Part shown: positions 7,907 to 16,015 of the stretch, piece by piece
How positions within the stretch are numbered: position 1 is the stretch's first letter
Layout: every line of letters begins with the position of its first letter
Origin: Lishizhenia tianjinensis
Lineage (GTDB): Bacteria; Bacteroidota; Bacteroidia; Flavobacteriales_D; Crocinitomicaceae
NCBI GenBank assembly: GCA_945902115.1
Contig: CAMDLY010000017.1
Location: 1 to 44,355, forward strand
Length of the DNA: 44,355 nucleotides
Direction: 5' to 3'
Notes under the pieces: model-generated
What the model was told of the DNA's origin: nothing
Databases searched by the model: none
What the model saw: only the letters and a program-made list of their open reading frames with translations
Translations under genes and position numbers: made by a program

Positions 7907-9583
7907 CTAATTGAAACGAATAGATTTTACAGGAGAAATGCGTGTAACCACCAAACTCGGAATCACCAACGCCAAAAGACACACAGCCACCGTAAGCGAA
8001 TTTATCCACAGGAGATTCAACCACGAAAAATTAATAGGCACGGCATCCAGGTAGTACACCGCAGGGTCTAAGGAAAAAACCTTTCCTTTCAGTTGCAGAA
8101 AGCATAAGCCAACGCCCACAACATTGCCTATCAGCAAGCCCTTAACGATTAAATACCCGGCTTCATACACGAAGACTTTACGAATCGACCAATTGCTTGC
8201 CCCCATAGCTTTCATAATACCCACAAAATTGGTGCGTACCACAATAATGACTAAAATCGCCGACCCCACATTGATGATTCCGATGAGTAACATCAGCGTA
8301 ATAATGATGTAGACATTTACGTCAAGAAACTCCAACCAGGCGAACAAATCGCTTTCTGCTTCTTTTACCGTAGTGACTTGAGCAATGCTCCCGTAGATAT
8401 CGGGTTTCATTTGAAGTGAGGCCCCCACTTTTCCGGCTACCAAATCCATTGAATTAAGGTCTGCTATCCCCATCTCATATCCTGAAATCATCGCCCCCTC
8501 GGCAAAAGAAGCGTTTTCTGTGTTAATCGTTAACCACGAGGATTTTCCCGTTCTTATATCAAAACAGCCATTGGAAAATTCAATGGGTAGCTCACCACCC
8601 GTCGCCAATTCGGAAATACGCTCCAAGCCCTCCCACTCAAATTTCAGGGTTAAGGTATCCGATTCTAACATTCCCTGCTCATTTTTTGTGCGGGCAATAA
8701 CTTCTACTTCTGCCGGACCTCCGATCTCCCAATTTACCTTATCAGTTGCGGGTATTCCATTCCAAAAATACTGCACCTCTTGGTTGCTTCTATTGGCTAC
8801 CGCTTCCAATTGTAAAGAGCCATTTTCTGCCAAGGTAGGATATACCTCAAGTCTAACACTGAACTGCAGACCACTCACCTCTTGTAGATAGCTCAGGGAA
8901 GTAAAGACCAGCTGTTGGTCGTAATCACCAAAGCCAGTATCGAAAATACCTGCTACGATGAAATCGCGTTTTACCGCACGGTTAGAGGTGAAAAAAGAGG
9001 CCAGCACGGTATCTCCTACGTGGTAATTTAAGTTTTTTGCAATATGCTCAGATAAAATCAAGGCATTCATTTTATCTTTTTTAGGAATCTCACCTTTCAC
9101 CAAATGCTGTTTGATAAATGACCAATTATAGGTTTCATCGACTCCTTTCATCAACACTCCTGCAATTTCTTGTCGGATAATCGTTGTGTCTTTGCCTGTA
9201 GCCAGCTTGACTTTATCATTGAATTTCTTGGACTGTAAAATGCTTGGGCGATACAACACAGGAGCTGCCGATGTAACCCCGTCATGGCTTTTCAAGGTTT
9301 CCTGCATCAAACGTGAATAGCGTATTGGCTCAGATTCAAAAATACGTATCTTCTGTTCAGGTTGGTCTGGATTGATTTTTGATACGAAAAGTGGAGCGGT
9401 GAAACCCATCGCTTTTTCTCTTACCTCGTTTTGAAAACCTGTAACGATTGCTATAGAGATTAAGTTAACAACAATTGCTAGTGAAATACTTACAATGGAG
9501 ATGCGTACGATAGGTCTAGAAACTTTTTTACCTTGCGTATTATTTTTCGTGAGACGACGTGATATGAAAAACTCAAATGACAC
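7907..9583 (-). CDS. LolC/LolE-like ABC transporter permease (FtsX family) with large periplasmic insertion
   Basis: This 558-residue inner-membrane permease opens with FFISRRL and a first membrane helix at about 22-50. The three-helix FtsX-like domain fills about 410-558, with the typical segments GIMKAMGAS, IVKGLLIGN and a closing ISPVKSIRFN. In the family, such permeases pair with an ATPase to move lipoproteins (LolCDE) or drive periplasmic work; no ATPase gene is adjacent. It is about 140 residues longer than usual, and the extra part (about residues 225-365) is beta-rich periplasmic sequence. Its start is GTG at 9583, inside the opposite namZ reading frame. No upstream alternative is needed, because MSFEFFISRRL matches family N-termini. 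Confidence 0.85.
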   Translation of the reverse strand: MSFEFFISRRLTKNNTQGKKVSRPIVRISIVSISLAIVVNLISIAIVTGFQNEVREKAMGFTAPLFVSKINPDQPEQKIRIFESEPIRYSRLMQETLKSHDGVTSAAPVLYRPSILQSKKFNDKVKLATGKDTTIIRQEIAGVLMKGVDETYNWSFIKQHLVKGEIPKKDKMNALILSEHIAKNLNYHVGDTVLASFFTSNRAVKRDFIVAGIFDTGFGDYDQQLVFTSLSYLQEVSGLQFSVRLEVYPTLAENGSLQLEAVANRSNQEVQYFWNGIPATDKVNWEIGGPAEVEVIARTKNEQGMLESDTLTLKFEWEGLERISELATGGELPIEFSNGCFDIRTGKSSWLTINTENASFAEGAMISGYEMGIADLNSMDLVAGKVGASLQMKPDIYGSIAQVTTVKEAESDLFAWLEFLDVNVYIIITLMLLIGIINVGSAILVIIVVRTNFVGIMKAMGASNWSIRKVFVYEAGYLIVKGLLIGNVVGVGLCFLQLKGKVFSLDPAVYYLDAVPINFSWLNLLWINSLTVAVCLLALVIPSLVVTRISPVKSIRFN

Positions 9584-10859
9584 TGTAATCCTTTTTACCT
9601 TTCAAAGGTACGCAAAGGTTCTTTGTCTGTATGTCTTTTTCACAATTTTGCTCGCTAGCTGCGGGAGGTATGACGTAAAAACTCCTTCTGTTGTTGGCGA
9701 TATCCAATTTGTCCGCGACTCCATAGAACAGAAAAATGCAGTACCCAAAAAACCGCAAGTAAAGCCCATTCAACCGGCAATAGAACGCTTCTCGTTGTAT
9801 CTTGACTCCCTAAGTGGGAAAAGAATCGCCGTTGTTGCCAATCAAACTTCCGTGGTAAAAAACAGCCACCTAGTAGACACGTTGCTTGCGATGAAATTTC
9901 AAGTTGTGAAGGTTTTTAGTCCCGAACATGGCTTTCGAGGAGATGCCGACGCAGGGGAGCGCGTGAACAGTACCGTGGATGAGAAAACAGGTATTCCCAT
10001 TGTTTCTTTGTATGGCAACAATAAAAAGCCCTCTGTCGCGCAACTGTCCGACGTAGATATAGTGATATTCGATATTCAAGATGTCGGGATACGTTTCTAC
10101 ACGTTTATTTCGACGCTGCACTACGTTATGGAGGCCTGTGCTGAAAATAACAAGAAACTCATTGTATTGGACCGCCCAAACCCAAATGCTCACTACGTGG
10201 ACGGCCCCGTATTGGAAACGAGATATAAGTCGTTCGTGGGCATGCACCCTGTACCTATCGTTTACGGCATGACGATTGGCGAATATGCGAAAATGATTAA
10301 CGGAGAGGGCTGGCTCGATAACAAAAAAAAATGCGATTTACTCGTAATTCCGTGTAAAAACTACACACACAAAACACGGTATTCTCTGCCCATAGCGCCT
10401 TCTCCAAATCTGAAGTCAGATGTTGCCATTGCCCTCTATCCAAGTCTATGTTTTTTTGAAGCAACAACGATAAGTGTTGGGCGAGGCACAGATCGCCCCT
10501 TCGAGTATTTCGGACATCCACGCTTTCCAAAACTCGATCATTCCTTTACTCCCGAGCCAAAAGTGGGTGCCAAAAGCCCTATGCACAAATACAAACTTTG
10601 CCAAGGATTTGACTTGTCGAAGTCTCAAGTAAAAAGAAACTATGAGTTGAACCTCAACTACCTCATTCAAGCTCGTGATTTATTGGGAGACTCTGCCGTA
10701 TTTATCGATCAAAATTTGTTTTTCAACAGATTGGCGGGAACAGCGACCTTAAAAGAACAATTGTATAAAGGGTGGAGTGCACAAGAAATAAAAGAAACGT
10801 GGAGGCCTGGGCTCAGCAGTTTTATGGAAACACGAAAAAAGTACCTGATCTATCCTTAA
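9564..10859 (+). CDS. namZ: Exo-beta-N-acetylmuramidase NamZ (DUF1343), lipoprotein
   Basis: The product has 431 residues from the ATG at 9564. A longer frame from 9495 would run far into the opposite permease gene and lacks a signal-like N-terminus. Residues 18-33 are hydrophobic and end in a lipobox, LLASC, so it is probably a lipidated periplasmic or outer-membrane protein. Family landmarks follow in order: VVANQTSVV, FSPEHGFRG, GIPIVSLYG, IFDIQDVGIRFYTF, VLDRPNPN, PIVYGMTIGEYA, PSPNLKSD and SVGRGTDRPFE. NamZ (GH171) removes MurNAc from the non-reducing end of peptidoglycan fragments, so it would feed cell-wall recycling, as anmK at 16016 does. Its first 20 bases overlap the divergent permease start. 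Its stop abuts the purE stop. Confidence 0.9.
   Translation: MKNSNDTVILFTFQRYAKVLCLYVFFTILLASCGRYDVKTPSVVGDIQFVRDSIEQKNAVPKKPQVKPIQPAIERFSLYLDSLSGKRIAVVANQTSVVKNSHLVDTLLAMKFQVVKVFSPEHGFRGDADAGERVNSTVDEKTGIPIVSLYGNNKKPSVAQLSDVDIVIFDIQDVGIRFYTFISTLHYVMEACAENNKKLIVLDRPNPNAHYVDGPVLETRYKSFVGMHPVPIVYGMTIGEYAKMINGEGWLDNKKKCDLLVIPCKNYTHKTRYSLPIAPSPNLKSDVAIALYPSLCFFEATTISVGRGTDRPFEYFGHPRFPKLDHSFTPEPKVGAKSPMHKYKLCQGFDLSKSQVKRNYELNLNYLIQARDLLGDSAVFIDQNLFFNRLAGTATLKEQLYKGWSAQEIKETWRPGLSSFMETRKKYLIYP
9603..9610 (-). promoter_or_regulatory. -7 box of the permease-Smr operon
   Basis: TACCTTTG on the minus strand matches TAnnTTTG and ends 19 bases before the GTG start of the permease. It lies inside the signal-peptide coding part of namZ. 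No convincing -33 TTG was found. Confidence 0.35.
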
Positions 10860-11339
10860 TTAAAGCGATTTTCCGCTATCTAATACGTTTTGTTTCATTT
10901 CTTCGGCATACAACGAGAGTTTTTGCTGAATATCGGGTCGGTAAGCACCCACAATTCTCGCAGCTAAAATGCCTGCATTTTTTGCGCCATTCAAGGCTAC
11001 TGTGGCAACAGGAATCCCATTGGGCATCTGCAGAATACTCAAAATAGAATCCCAGCCATCTACAGAATTTGACGACTTTACGGGCACCCCAATGACCGGA
11101 AGCGTGGTTAAGGAGGCTGTCATACCTGGTAAATGAGCGGCACCTCCAGCGCCCGCAATGATCACTTTCAATCCTCTGTCGGCAGCACTTTTTGCGTATT
11201 CTACCATTAATTCTGGCGTGCGGTGTGCAGAAACAATAGAAATCTCGTTGGAAATCCCGATTTCATCCAAAAAATCTTTCGCCGCCTGCATTACCGGCAT
11301 GTCAGACTTACTTCCCATAATGATACCTACTTCAATCAT
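10860..11339 (-). CDS. purE: N5-carboxyaminoimidazole ribonucleotide mutase
   Basis: The protein has 159 residues, the normal class I PurE length. The N-terminal MGSKSDMP motif, SAHRTPE and the [11 protein letters not shown] loop form the active site that moves the carboxyl group of N5-CAIR to make CAIR in purine synthesis. It starts with ATG inside the last codons of the upstream tat gene (8-base overlap), so translation is probably coupled. It converges with namZ, with no base between the two stops. Confidence 0.97.
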   Translation of the reverse strand: MIEVGIIMGSKSDMPVMQAAKDFLDEIGISNEISIVSAHRTPELMVEYAKSAADRGLKVIIAGAGGAAHLPGMTASLTTLPVIGVPVKSSNSVDGWDSILSILQMPNGIPVATVALNGAKNAGILAARIVGAYRPDIQQKLSLYAEEMKQNVLDSGKSL

Positions 11340-11724
11340 TTGACTTTTTTTCTTCGTTTTTATTATTTTCCTCTGCTTGTTGTGCGTTACCAGCGGTCAC
11401 AACCGCCCTCGGGGTACTTAAAACCGGGTCGTAATTTACTGCATTGTCAACATCAGTAAATACTTGATCCAAAGGACGTTGTATTTCCTCAGTAGTTTCT
11501 TTCAAAAAACTGTCCAAGTTTAAATCCCCTTTTATATCACCACCGCTATTTTTGATTTCTTGCTTAATTTCATTAGTAGCATTTCGAAATTCAAATAAAG
11601 CTTTTCCTAATGATTTTGCGATACCTGGAATGCTTTTAGAGCCAAAAAACAAGAGGATAACAAGGAAAATGACGAGAATTTCACTGCCTGCTACATCATT
11701 CAAAAAAAGCGTCGGCCATATCAT
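11332..11724 (-). CDS. Twin-arginine translocase subunit, TatA/TatB family
   Basis: The 130-residue protein has one N-terminal membrane helix (about 14-31: [15 protein letters not shown]) followed by the TatA/B hinge and an amphipathic helix ([19 protein letters not shown]). A long charged, disordered tail reaches the C-terminus, ending in Glu/Lys/Asn-rich sequence. TatA/B proteins form the pore or receptor part of the Tat pathway for folded proteins. The tail is longer than in a minimal TatA, so a TatB-like role is possible. A perfect -7 box ends four bases before the ATG. It overlaps purE by 8 bases. Confidence 0.85.
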   Translation of the reverse strand: MIWPTLFLNDVAGSEILVIFLVILLFFGSKSIPGIAKSLGKALFEFRNATNEIKQEIKNSGGDIKGDLNLDSFLKETTEEIQRPLDQVFTDVDNAVNYDPVLSTPRAVVTAGNAQQAEENNKNEEKKSND

Positions 11725-11728
11725 TGGT

Positions 11729-11757
11729 CAAAATTACGACAATATTCACAGCCTCCA
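11729..11757 (-). promoter_or_regulatory. Promoter of the tat-purE pair
   Basis: On the minus strand, TTG (11757-11755) and TAATTTTG (11736-11729) are 18 bases apart, a full -33/-7 match. The -7 box ends four bases before the ATG at 11724, which places the transcript start at or next to the start codon. Confidence 0.5.
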
Positions 11758-11773
11758 AGGTTCTTGACATTTT

Positions 11774-12550
11774 TTACATTTTTTGAACCCTGAAAATAAT
11801 TGCTGCCTGCCATCTTTTTGGAATAAAAGGAAGTAAAAAGCGCAGTGGAAATACCAAGGGGTAATCCGAGATGAAAATCACTTTTTTTCTTTCCATGGCG
11901 CGGTACCCACGTTCTGCGGTCAATTTCGCAGACATAGCCTGATCAAAGAGCTTCCCCCCTTCCATGCCAGCCACCTTTTCAAACTCCGTTTTAACGGGAC
12001 CGGGACAAAGTGCTGTGACAGAAATACCTGAGTCTTTAAGTTCATACGCTAATGCTTCGGTGAACGACAACACAAAAGCTTTGGTAGCAAAGTATGTAGC
12101 TTGCCATGGCCCAGGAAGAAATCCAGCAGTACTCGCGGTATTAAAAATGTAACCACTCCCGCGAGATTTCATGCCAGGAATTAGTGCATGCGTCAATTCA
12201 ATTAGAACCTTGATGTTTAAATCCACCATGTTTGAGTTTCTGGCAATTTGGCTATCAGCAAAAAGTCCAAAGGCCCCAAATCCTGCATTATTCATTAATA
12301 CATCCACGTGTATGCCTTGCTCTTCGGTGAAGCGAATAAGCTTGGGGATAGCACCGCTCTCGGTTAAGTCAATGGGGAAGATGCACACGGCAATGCCATA
12401 ATCCCGAATCAAGAAATCTTTAAGCTCCTGCAACTCTCTCTCTCTGCGTGCAATCAATACTAGATTACCTCCTTTACGTGCGTGAACAATCGCTAGTTCT
12501 TTTCCGATACCACTCGAAGCTCCCGTAATTAATGCCCATTTATTTTTCAT
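11774..12550 (-). CDS. Short-chain dehydrogenase/reductase (classical SDR)
   Basis: The 258-residue protein has the Rossmann NADP-binding motif TGASSGIG near residue 9, NNAG at about 90, and the catalytic set Ser (NTAST), Tyr-x-x-x-Lys (YFATK, about 154-158) and PGPVKTEF. An Arg-Arg pair after the second strand (ARRERE) suggests NADP(H). Classical SDRs of this DltE/YqjQ-like type reduce carbonyl groups of unknown substrates, and nothing nearby fixes the substrate. The C-terminus has a hydrophobic stretch (YPLVFPLRFLLPFIP) that may touch the membrane. It is transcribed alone and has a -7 box next to its ATG. Confidence 0.9.
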   Translation of the reverse strand: MKNKWALITGASSGIGKELAIVHARKGGNLVLIARRERELQELKDFLIRDYGIAVCIFPIDLTESGAIPKLIRFTEEQGIHVDVLMNNAGFGAFGLFADSQIARNSNMVDLNIKVLIELTHALIPGMKSRGSGYIFNTASTAGFLPGPWQATYFATKAFVLSFTEALAYELKDSGISVTALCPGPVKTEFEKVAGMEGGKLFDQAMSAKLTAERGYRAMERKKVIFISDYPLVFPLRFLLPFIPKRWQAAIIFRVQKM

Positions 12551-12554
12551 TTTT

Positions 12555-12562
12555 CAAATGTA
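12555..12562 (-). promoter_or_regulatory. -7 box of the SDR gene, adjacent to ATG
   Basis: TACATTTG on the minus strand is a perfect TAnnTTTG and ends four bases before the ATG at 12550. No clear -33 element was seen. Confidence 0.4.
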
Positions 12563-12638
12563 TGAATCAAAACTCTATGTTTTTGAGTTTCTCCGAAATG
12601 ACGTATCCTTAAAATCTTTTTTTGTCGAGAGAATATTC

Positions 12639-12646
12639 TATTTTTG
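12639..12646 (+). promoter_or_regulatory. -7 box of the tandem membrane-protein operon, adjacent to ATG
   Basis: TATTTTTG is a perfect TAnnTTTG and ends six bases before the ATG at 12653. A TTTG at 12621-12624 is the nearest -33 candidate, but the spacing (14) is short. Confidence 0.4.
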
Positions 12647-12652
12647 TTACAT

Positions 12653-13252
12653 ATGCCTAAAAAAATTCTTTTCTTATTAGTAGTTTCTCTCGAAGGCGGT
12701 GCCCTATTGTCCTATGAAATTATGGCGGCAAAATTGTATACGCCACATGTTGGTTCAACATTGTATGTGTGGACATCTATTTTAACACTTACACTTGTCT
12801 CCTTGGCACTTGCCTATAAAACCAGTCAATATTGGTCGGATAAAAAAGATTGGAAAATATTGCCTATTTGCCTGCTCATCGCGGGACTTTATTTATTGTT
12901 CATTTTGTTTACAAAAGAAAGTGTTTTGCCCCTAACATATACGATGGGAATTAAGACTGCTTCTATTTTCACGGGTGTATTTATTTTGTCGATCCCGGTA
13001 TTTTGTATGGGCCTGACATCACCGCTTGTCACCGCTTTACTCTCAGAGGTGAAAAGCTCACAGGGAAATACGGGGAAAAATGCTGGTTTGGTATATGGTA
13101 TCGGAACGCTTTCTGGTATTGTCTTTACACTACTTTGCCTTTTTCTTTTATTGCCTATCGTAGGCGTTTCAGTGACAATTGCCTTGCTATCCCTGATGTT
13201 ACTTATTGCGGCCGGAATTTCCTTTTGGCTTTTAACATATCGACATGACTAA
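12653..13252 (+). CDS. Polytopic membrane protein, paralogue of the membrane half of the next gene
   Basis: The 199-residue protein has about six membrane helices. It starts at the ATG at 12653; a TTG nine bases upstream falls inside the -7 box and is unlikely. It shares with the next protein an opening LEGxxLxxE motif in helix 1, a downstream WTSILTL or WATLIML helix, a helix with SPLVTALL or TPIFISEL, and the loop plus helix LVYGIGTLSGIVFTLL versus TLYAFSTWGGILFTLL. In the MFS/spermidine-synthase-like family these helices form the membrane domain. Here they stand alone without any methyltransferase domain. It overlaps the next gene by 8 bases. The two products may form a heteromer. Function unknown. 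Confidence 0.8.
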   Translation: MPKKILFLLVVSLEGGALLSYEIMAAKLYTPHVGSTLYVWTSILTLTLVSLALAYKTSQYWSDKKDWKILPICLLIAGLYLLFILFTKESVLPLTYTMGIKTASIFTGVFILSIPVFCMGLTSPLVTALLSEVKSSQGNTGKNAGLVYGIGTLSGIVFTLLCLFLLLPIVGVSVTIALLSLMLLIAAGISFWLLTYRHD

Positions 13253-14819
13253 ATGGATAGTATTCTTCTTAGCATTTTTAGAGGGTTGCATAGTGATGAC
13301 CTTGGAGCTTTCAATCCCTCATGTATTATCTCCTGTGTTGGGAAATTCCATCAATACATGGGCGACGCTCATCATGCTTTCCGTTGGCGGACTTGCTATC
13401 GGATATTTTTTGGGAGCATACCTTTGTGCTAAAAATAAATCAACTGCACTCCTGGTGCTAACTCTCAGCATTTCTTTTCTGGGCCTGATCACCTTACTTA
13501 TAGTAGACTCTACAAACTCTGGAAGTCTACTTCAGGATGAAATTAGCTCCGCCTATATCACGGCAATTATAGGTTTATTTTTGCCGAGTATTTTTTTAGC
13601 AGCGACCACCCCCATTTTTATCTCTGAACTATCGGCCACTAGCTCAAATGCAGGTACACTTTACGCATTCTCGACTTGGGGAGGGATATTATTCACTTTG
13701 TTGACAGGCTTTGTATTTATTCCAGATTATGGGTTGATAAAAACCTTGCAAATCGCTACATTTTTATCCACTGTCATGGCAGCCATTATAGCCTATTTTC
13801 CGGGTGGACGAACGCGCTACCTCAGCTACGGCGCCTTAGGAATGGGATGTATTTCCTTCGGGATTGGGACATTTTCCTTGAAAGAAACGAATAATCTTAA
13901 ATTGCTGGAATTAAAAGAAGGCTTGAATGGTCAGGTAATGGTTGTTGAATCAGCAATCAATGATTCTACCGTGGATCGCACCTTGTTTATTAACCGCATG
14001 GGGCAAACGTGGGTGCGAATTACCAACGGCAACAGCATGGCTTCTCTGTGGTCGTATCCTGGCATCCTCAAGTCATTGGCAAGTTGTCACGGCAAGAAAC
14101 CTTCAACAGCGCTAATTCTGGGCCTTGGAGGAGGAATTGTTCCGCTTTTTTTATCCGATAAACAGAACCTAAACTATACGATTGATGCCGTTGAACTCGA
14201 TCCTGACATTATACGATTTTCCAAAGAATATTTCTCTTTACCCGACGACATACACGTGATTCAAGACGATGCACGAAGAGTACTTAACGCAAATAAGAAC
14301 GCATATGATTTGATTGTCATGGATATTTTCAATGGCGAAATCGCACCCTCACACGTGTTGAGCGTGGAGGCGTTCGAGCAGGTCAAAAAAGCACTTTCCG
14401 ACAGAGGAATAGTGATTATTAATTTTAATGGAAACATCACAGGGGAAGCAGGTATTTCTGGTAGATCCTTGTATAAAACGCTTATTCACGCAGGGTTTCA
14501 AGTACAGATGCTTCCAACTTTTGAAGAAGGTGAGCGCAACAGAAACAATTTGTTTGTTGCCACATTAAAACCTTTAGACTTAGAGAAAAAGATGACTATT
14601 CCTATCACCTACTTCAAGAATGGCGAGCTTCAGAACTACGGTATCAAACAGAATCTCTTTAATTTTAAGACAGTAGACTTAACGGATGCATGGGTAATCA
14701 CGGACGAGTTTCCAATGATGGAACAAATCAATCAACTCGCGGCACGCCAATGGAGAGAGGATTACCTAAAAAATATAACGCTGAAATACAGAGATCAGGG
14801 TATACCCCTTATCAAATAA
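13245..14819 (+). CDS. Membrane protein fused to a spermidine-synthase-like methyltransferase domain
   Basis: This 524-residue protein has about seven membrane helices (residues 1-215) followed by a soluble Rossmann methyltransferase-like domain (about 230-500). The nucleotide-binding loop ALILGLGGGIVP, acidic VELDPD, QDDARR and DLIVMDIF are those of the spermidine synthase superfamily. The polyamine-site region after DIF (NGEIAPSHVLS) differs from true spermidine synthases, so aminopropyl transfer is uncertain. Fused forms of this kind are widespread but mostly uncharacterised. It overlaps the preceding paralogous membrane gene and ends 3 bases before the convergent acyl-CoA dehydrogenase. 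Confidence 0.85.
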   Translation: MTKWIVFFLAFLEGCIVMTLELSIPHVLSPVLGNSINTWATLIMLSVGGLAIGYFLGAYLCAKNKSTALLVLTLSISFLGLITLLIVDSTNSGSLLQDEISSAYITAIIGLFLPSIFLAATTPIFISELSATSSNAGTLYAFSTWGGILFTLLTGFVFIPDYGLIKTLQIATFLSTVMAAIIAYFPGGRTRYLSYGALGMGCISFGIGTFSLKETNNLKLLELKEGLNGQVMVVESAINDSTVDRTLFINRMGQTWVRITNGNSMASLWSYPGILKSLASCHGKKPSTALILGLGGGIVPLFLSDKQNLNYTIDAVELDPDIIRFSKEYFSLPDDIHVIQDDARRVLNANKNAYDLIVMDIFNGEIAPSHVLSVEAFEQVKKALSDRGIVIINFNGNITGEAGISGRSLYKTLIHAGFQVQMLPTFEEGERNRNNLFVATLKPLDLEKKMTIPITYFKNGELQNYGIKQNLFNFKTVDLTDAWVITDEFPMMEQINQLAARQWREDYLKNITLKYRDQGIPLIK

Positions 14820-14822
14820 AGA

Positions 14823-15965
14823 TTATGCGTTCAAAATACCTCGAGAAATAACTATTTTCTGCACTTCGCTGGTGCCTTCATAGATTTGTGTGATTTTCGC
14901 ATCACGCATCAAACGCTCGACGTGATATTCTTTCACAAAACCGTATCCTCCATGAATTTGAACTGCTTCCACAGATTGCTCCATAGCTACTTTCGAAGCA
15001 TATAACTTCGCCATGGCGGAAGATTGATCGTAATTTTTTCCGGTATCTTTATCGAGGGCAGATTTATACACCAATAAACGCGCAGCTTCCACCTCAGTGG
15101 CCATATCTGCTAGTTTAAACGCGATAGCCTGGTGTTTATATATTTCTTTTCCGAAGGCCTTGCGTTGTTTTGAATATGCCGTTGATAACTCCAAGGCACC
15201 TGCGGCGATACCTAGGGCCTGTGCGGCGATACCAATTCTTCCTCCGGATAGTACTTTCATCGCGAACTTAAATCCAAAGCCGTCTTCTCCGATTCTATTT
15301 TCTTTAGGAACTTTTACGTCATTGAACAACAAGGTATGGGTGTCACTTCCGCGAATTCCCAACTTATCCTCTTTCGCTCCCACGATAAACCCTTCCATTC
15401 CGCGCTCTATTATTAACGCATTAATTCCTTTATGACCTAATTCTGCATTTGTCTGGGCAATTACTAAATAAACTGATGCCGAGGACCCGTTAGTAATCCA
15501 ATTTTTCGTTCCATTCAGTAAGTAATGATCACCTTTATCGATTGCCGTGGTGCTTTGCGAAGTAGCATCTGATCCAGCTTCCGGCTCCGACAAACAGAAA
15601 GCGCCTATTTTCTCACCTGTTGCCAGTGGAATAAGGTATTTTTGTTTTTGCTCTTCTGTTCCAAATTTTTCCAAACCCCAACATACCAATGAATTATTCA
15701 CAGACATACAGACAGATGTTGACGCATCAACCTTGGAAATTTCTTCCATCGCCAATACGTAAGACAAGGTATCCATTCCACTGCCTCCGTACTTTGGATC
15801 TACCATCATACCCATGAATCCTAGTTCCGCCAATTGTTTAATTTGCTCCTCAGGAAATTTCTGCAAATTATCTCTTTCAATAACGCCAGGTTTCAATACA
15901 TTCTGTGCAAAATCACGAGCCGCTTCCTTCACTGCAAGATGTTCCTCTGTTAATTCGAAATTCAT
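14823..15965 (-). CDS. Acyl-CoA dehydrogenase
   Basis: The 380-residue protein has the normal length for short/medium-chain acyl-CoA dehydrogenases. It shows the two family signatures: AFCLSEPEAGSDA (FAD/substrate loop, about 122-134) and QIHGGYGFVKEYHVER (about 335-350). The catalytic Glu is in IYEGTSEVQ near the C-terminus. It would oxidise an acyl-CoA to the trans-2-enoyl-CoA with FAD, passing electrons to ETF, in fatty-acid or branched-chain amino-acid breakdown. It is monocistronic, divergent from anmK, with promoter boxes that overlap those of anmK. Confidence 0.95.
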   Translation of the reverse strand: MNFELTEEHLAVKEAARDFAQNVLKPGVIERDNLQKFPEEQIKQLAELGFMGMMVDPKYGGSGMDTLSYVLAMEEISKVDASTSVCMSVNNSLVCWGLEKFGTEEQKQKYLIPLATGEKIGAFCLSEPEAGSDATSQSTTAIDKGDHYLLNGTKNWITNGSSASVYLVIAQTNAELGHKGINALIIERGMEGFIVGAKEDKLGIRGSDTHTLLFNDVKVPKENRIGEDGFGFKFAMKVLSGGRIGIAAQALGIAAGALELSTAYSKQRKAFGKEIYKHQAIAFKLADMATEVEAARLLVYKSALDKDTGKNYDQSSAMAKLYASKVAMEQSVEAVQIHGGYGFVKEYHVERLMRDAKITQIYEGTSEVQKIVISRGILNA

Positions 15966-15981
15966 GGTCTAGGTTTTTAAT

Positions 15982-15989
15982 TAATTTTG
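15982..15989 (+). promoter_or_regulatory. -7 box of anmK
   Basis: TAATTTTG is a perfect TAnnTTTG, 26 bases before the GTG start of anmK. It lies face-to-face with the opposite -7 box at 15991-15998. Confidence 0.4.
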
Positions 15990-15990
15990 A

Positions 15991-15998
15991 CAAAAATA
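15991..15998 (-). promoter_or_regulatory. -7 box of the acyl-CoA dehydrogenase gene
   Basis: TATTTTTG on the minus strand is a perfect TAnnTTTG ending 25 bases before the ATG at 15965. One base separates it from the anmK -7 box. Confidence 0.4.
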
Positions 15999-16015
15999 AT
16001 CCATTTTAGCCGTAA

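Noticed and set aside
8520-8891. Plus-strand ORF of 123 codons opposite the permease insertion
   Set aside because: It is a shadow ORF. The permease frame is continuous through this region and matches the family on both sides.
9495-9563. Longer namZ N-terminus starting at 9495
   Set aside because: It would overlap the permease gene by nearly 90 bases and bury the lipoprotein signal. The ATG at 9564 gives a normal signal peptide.
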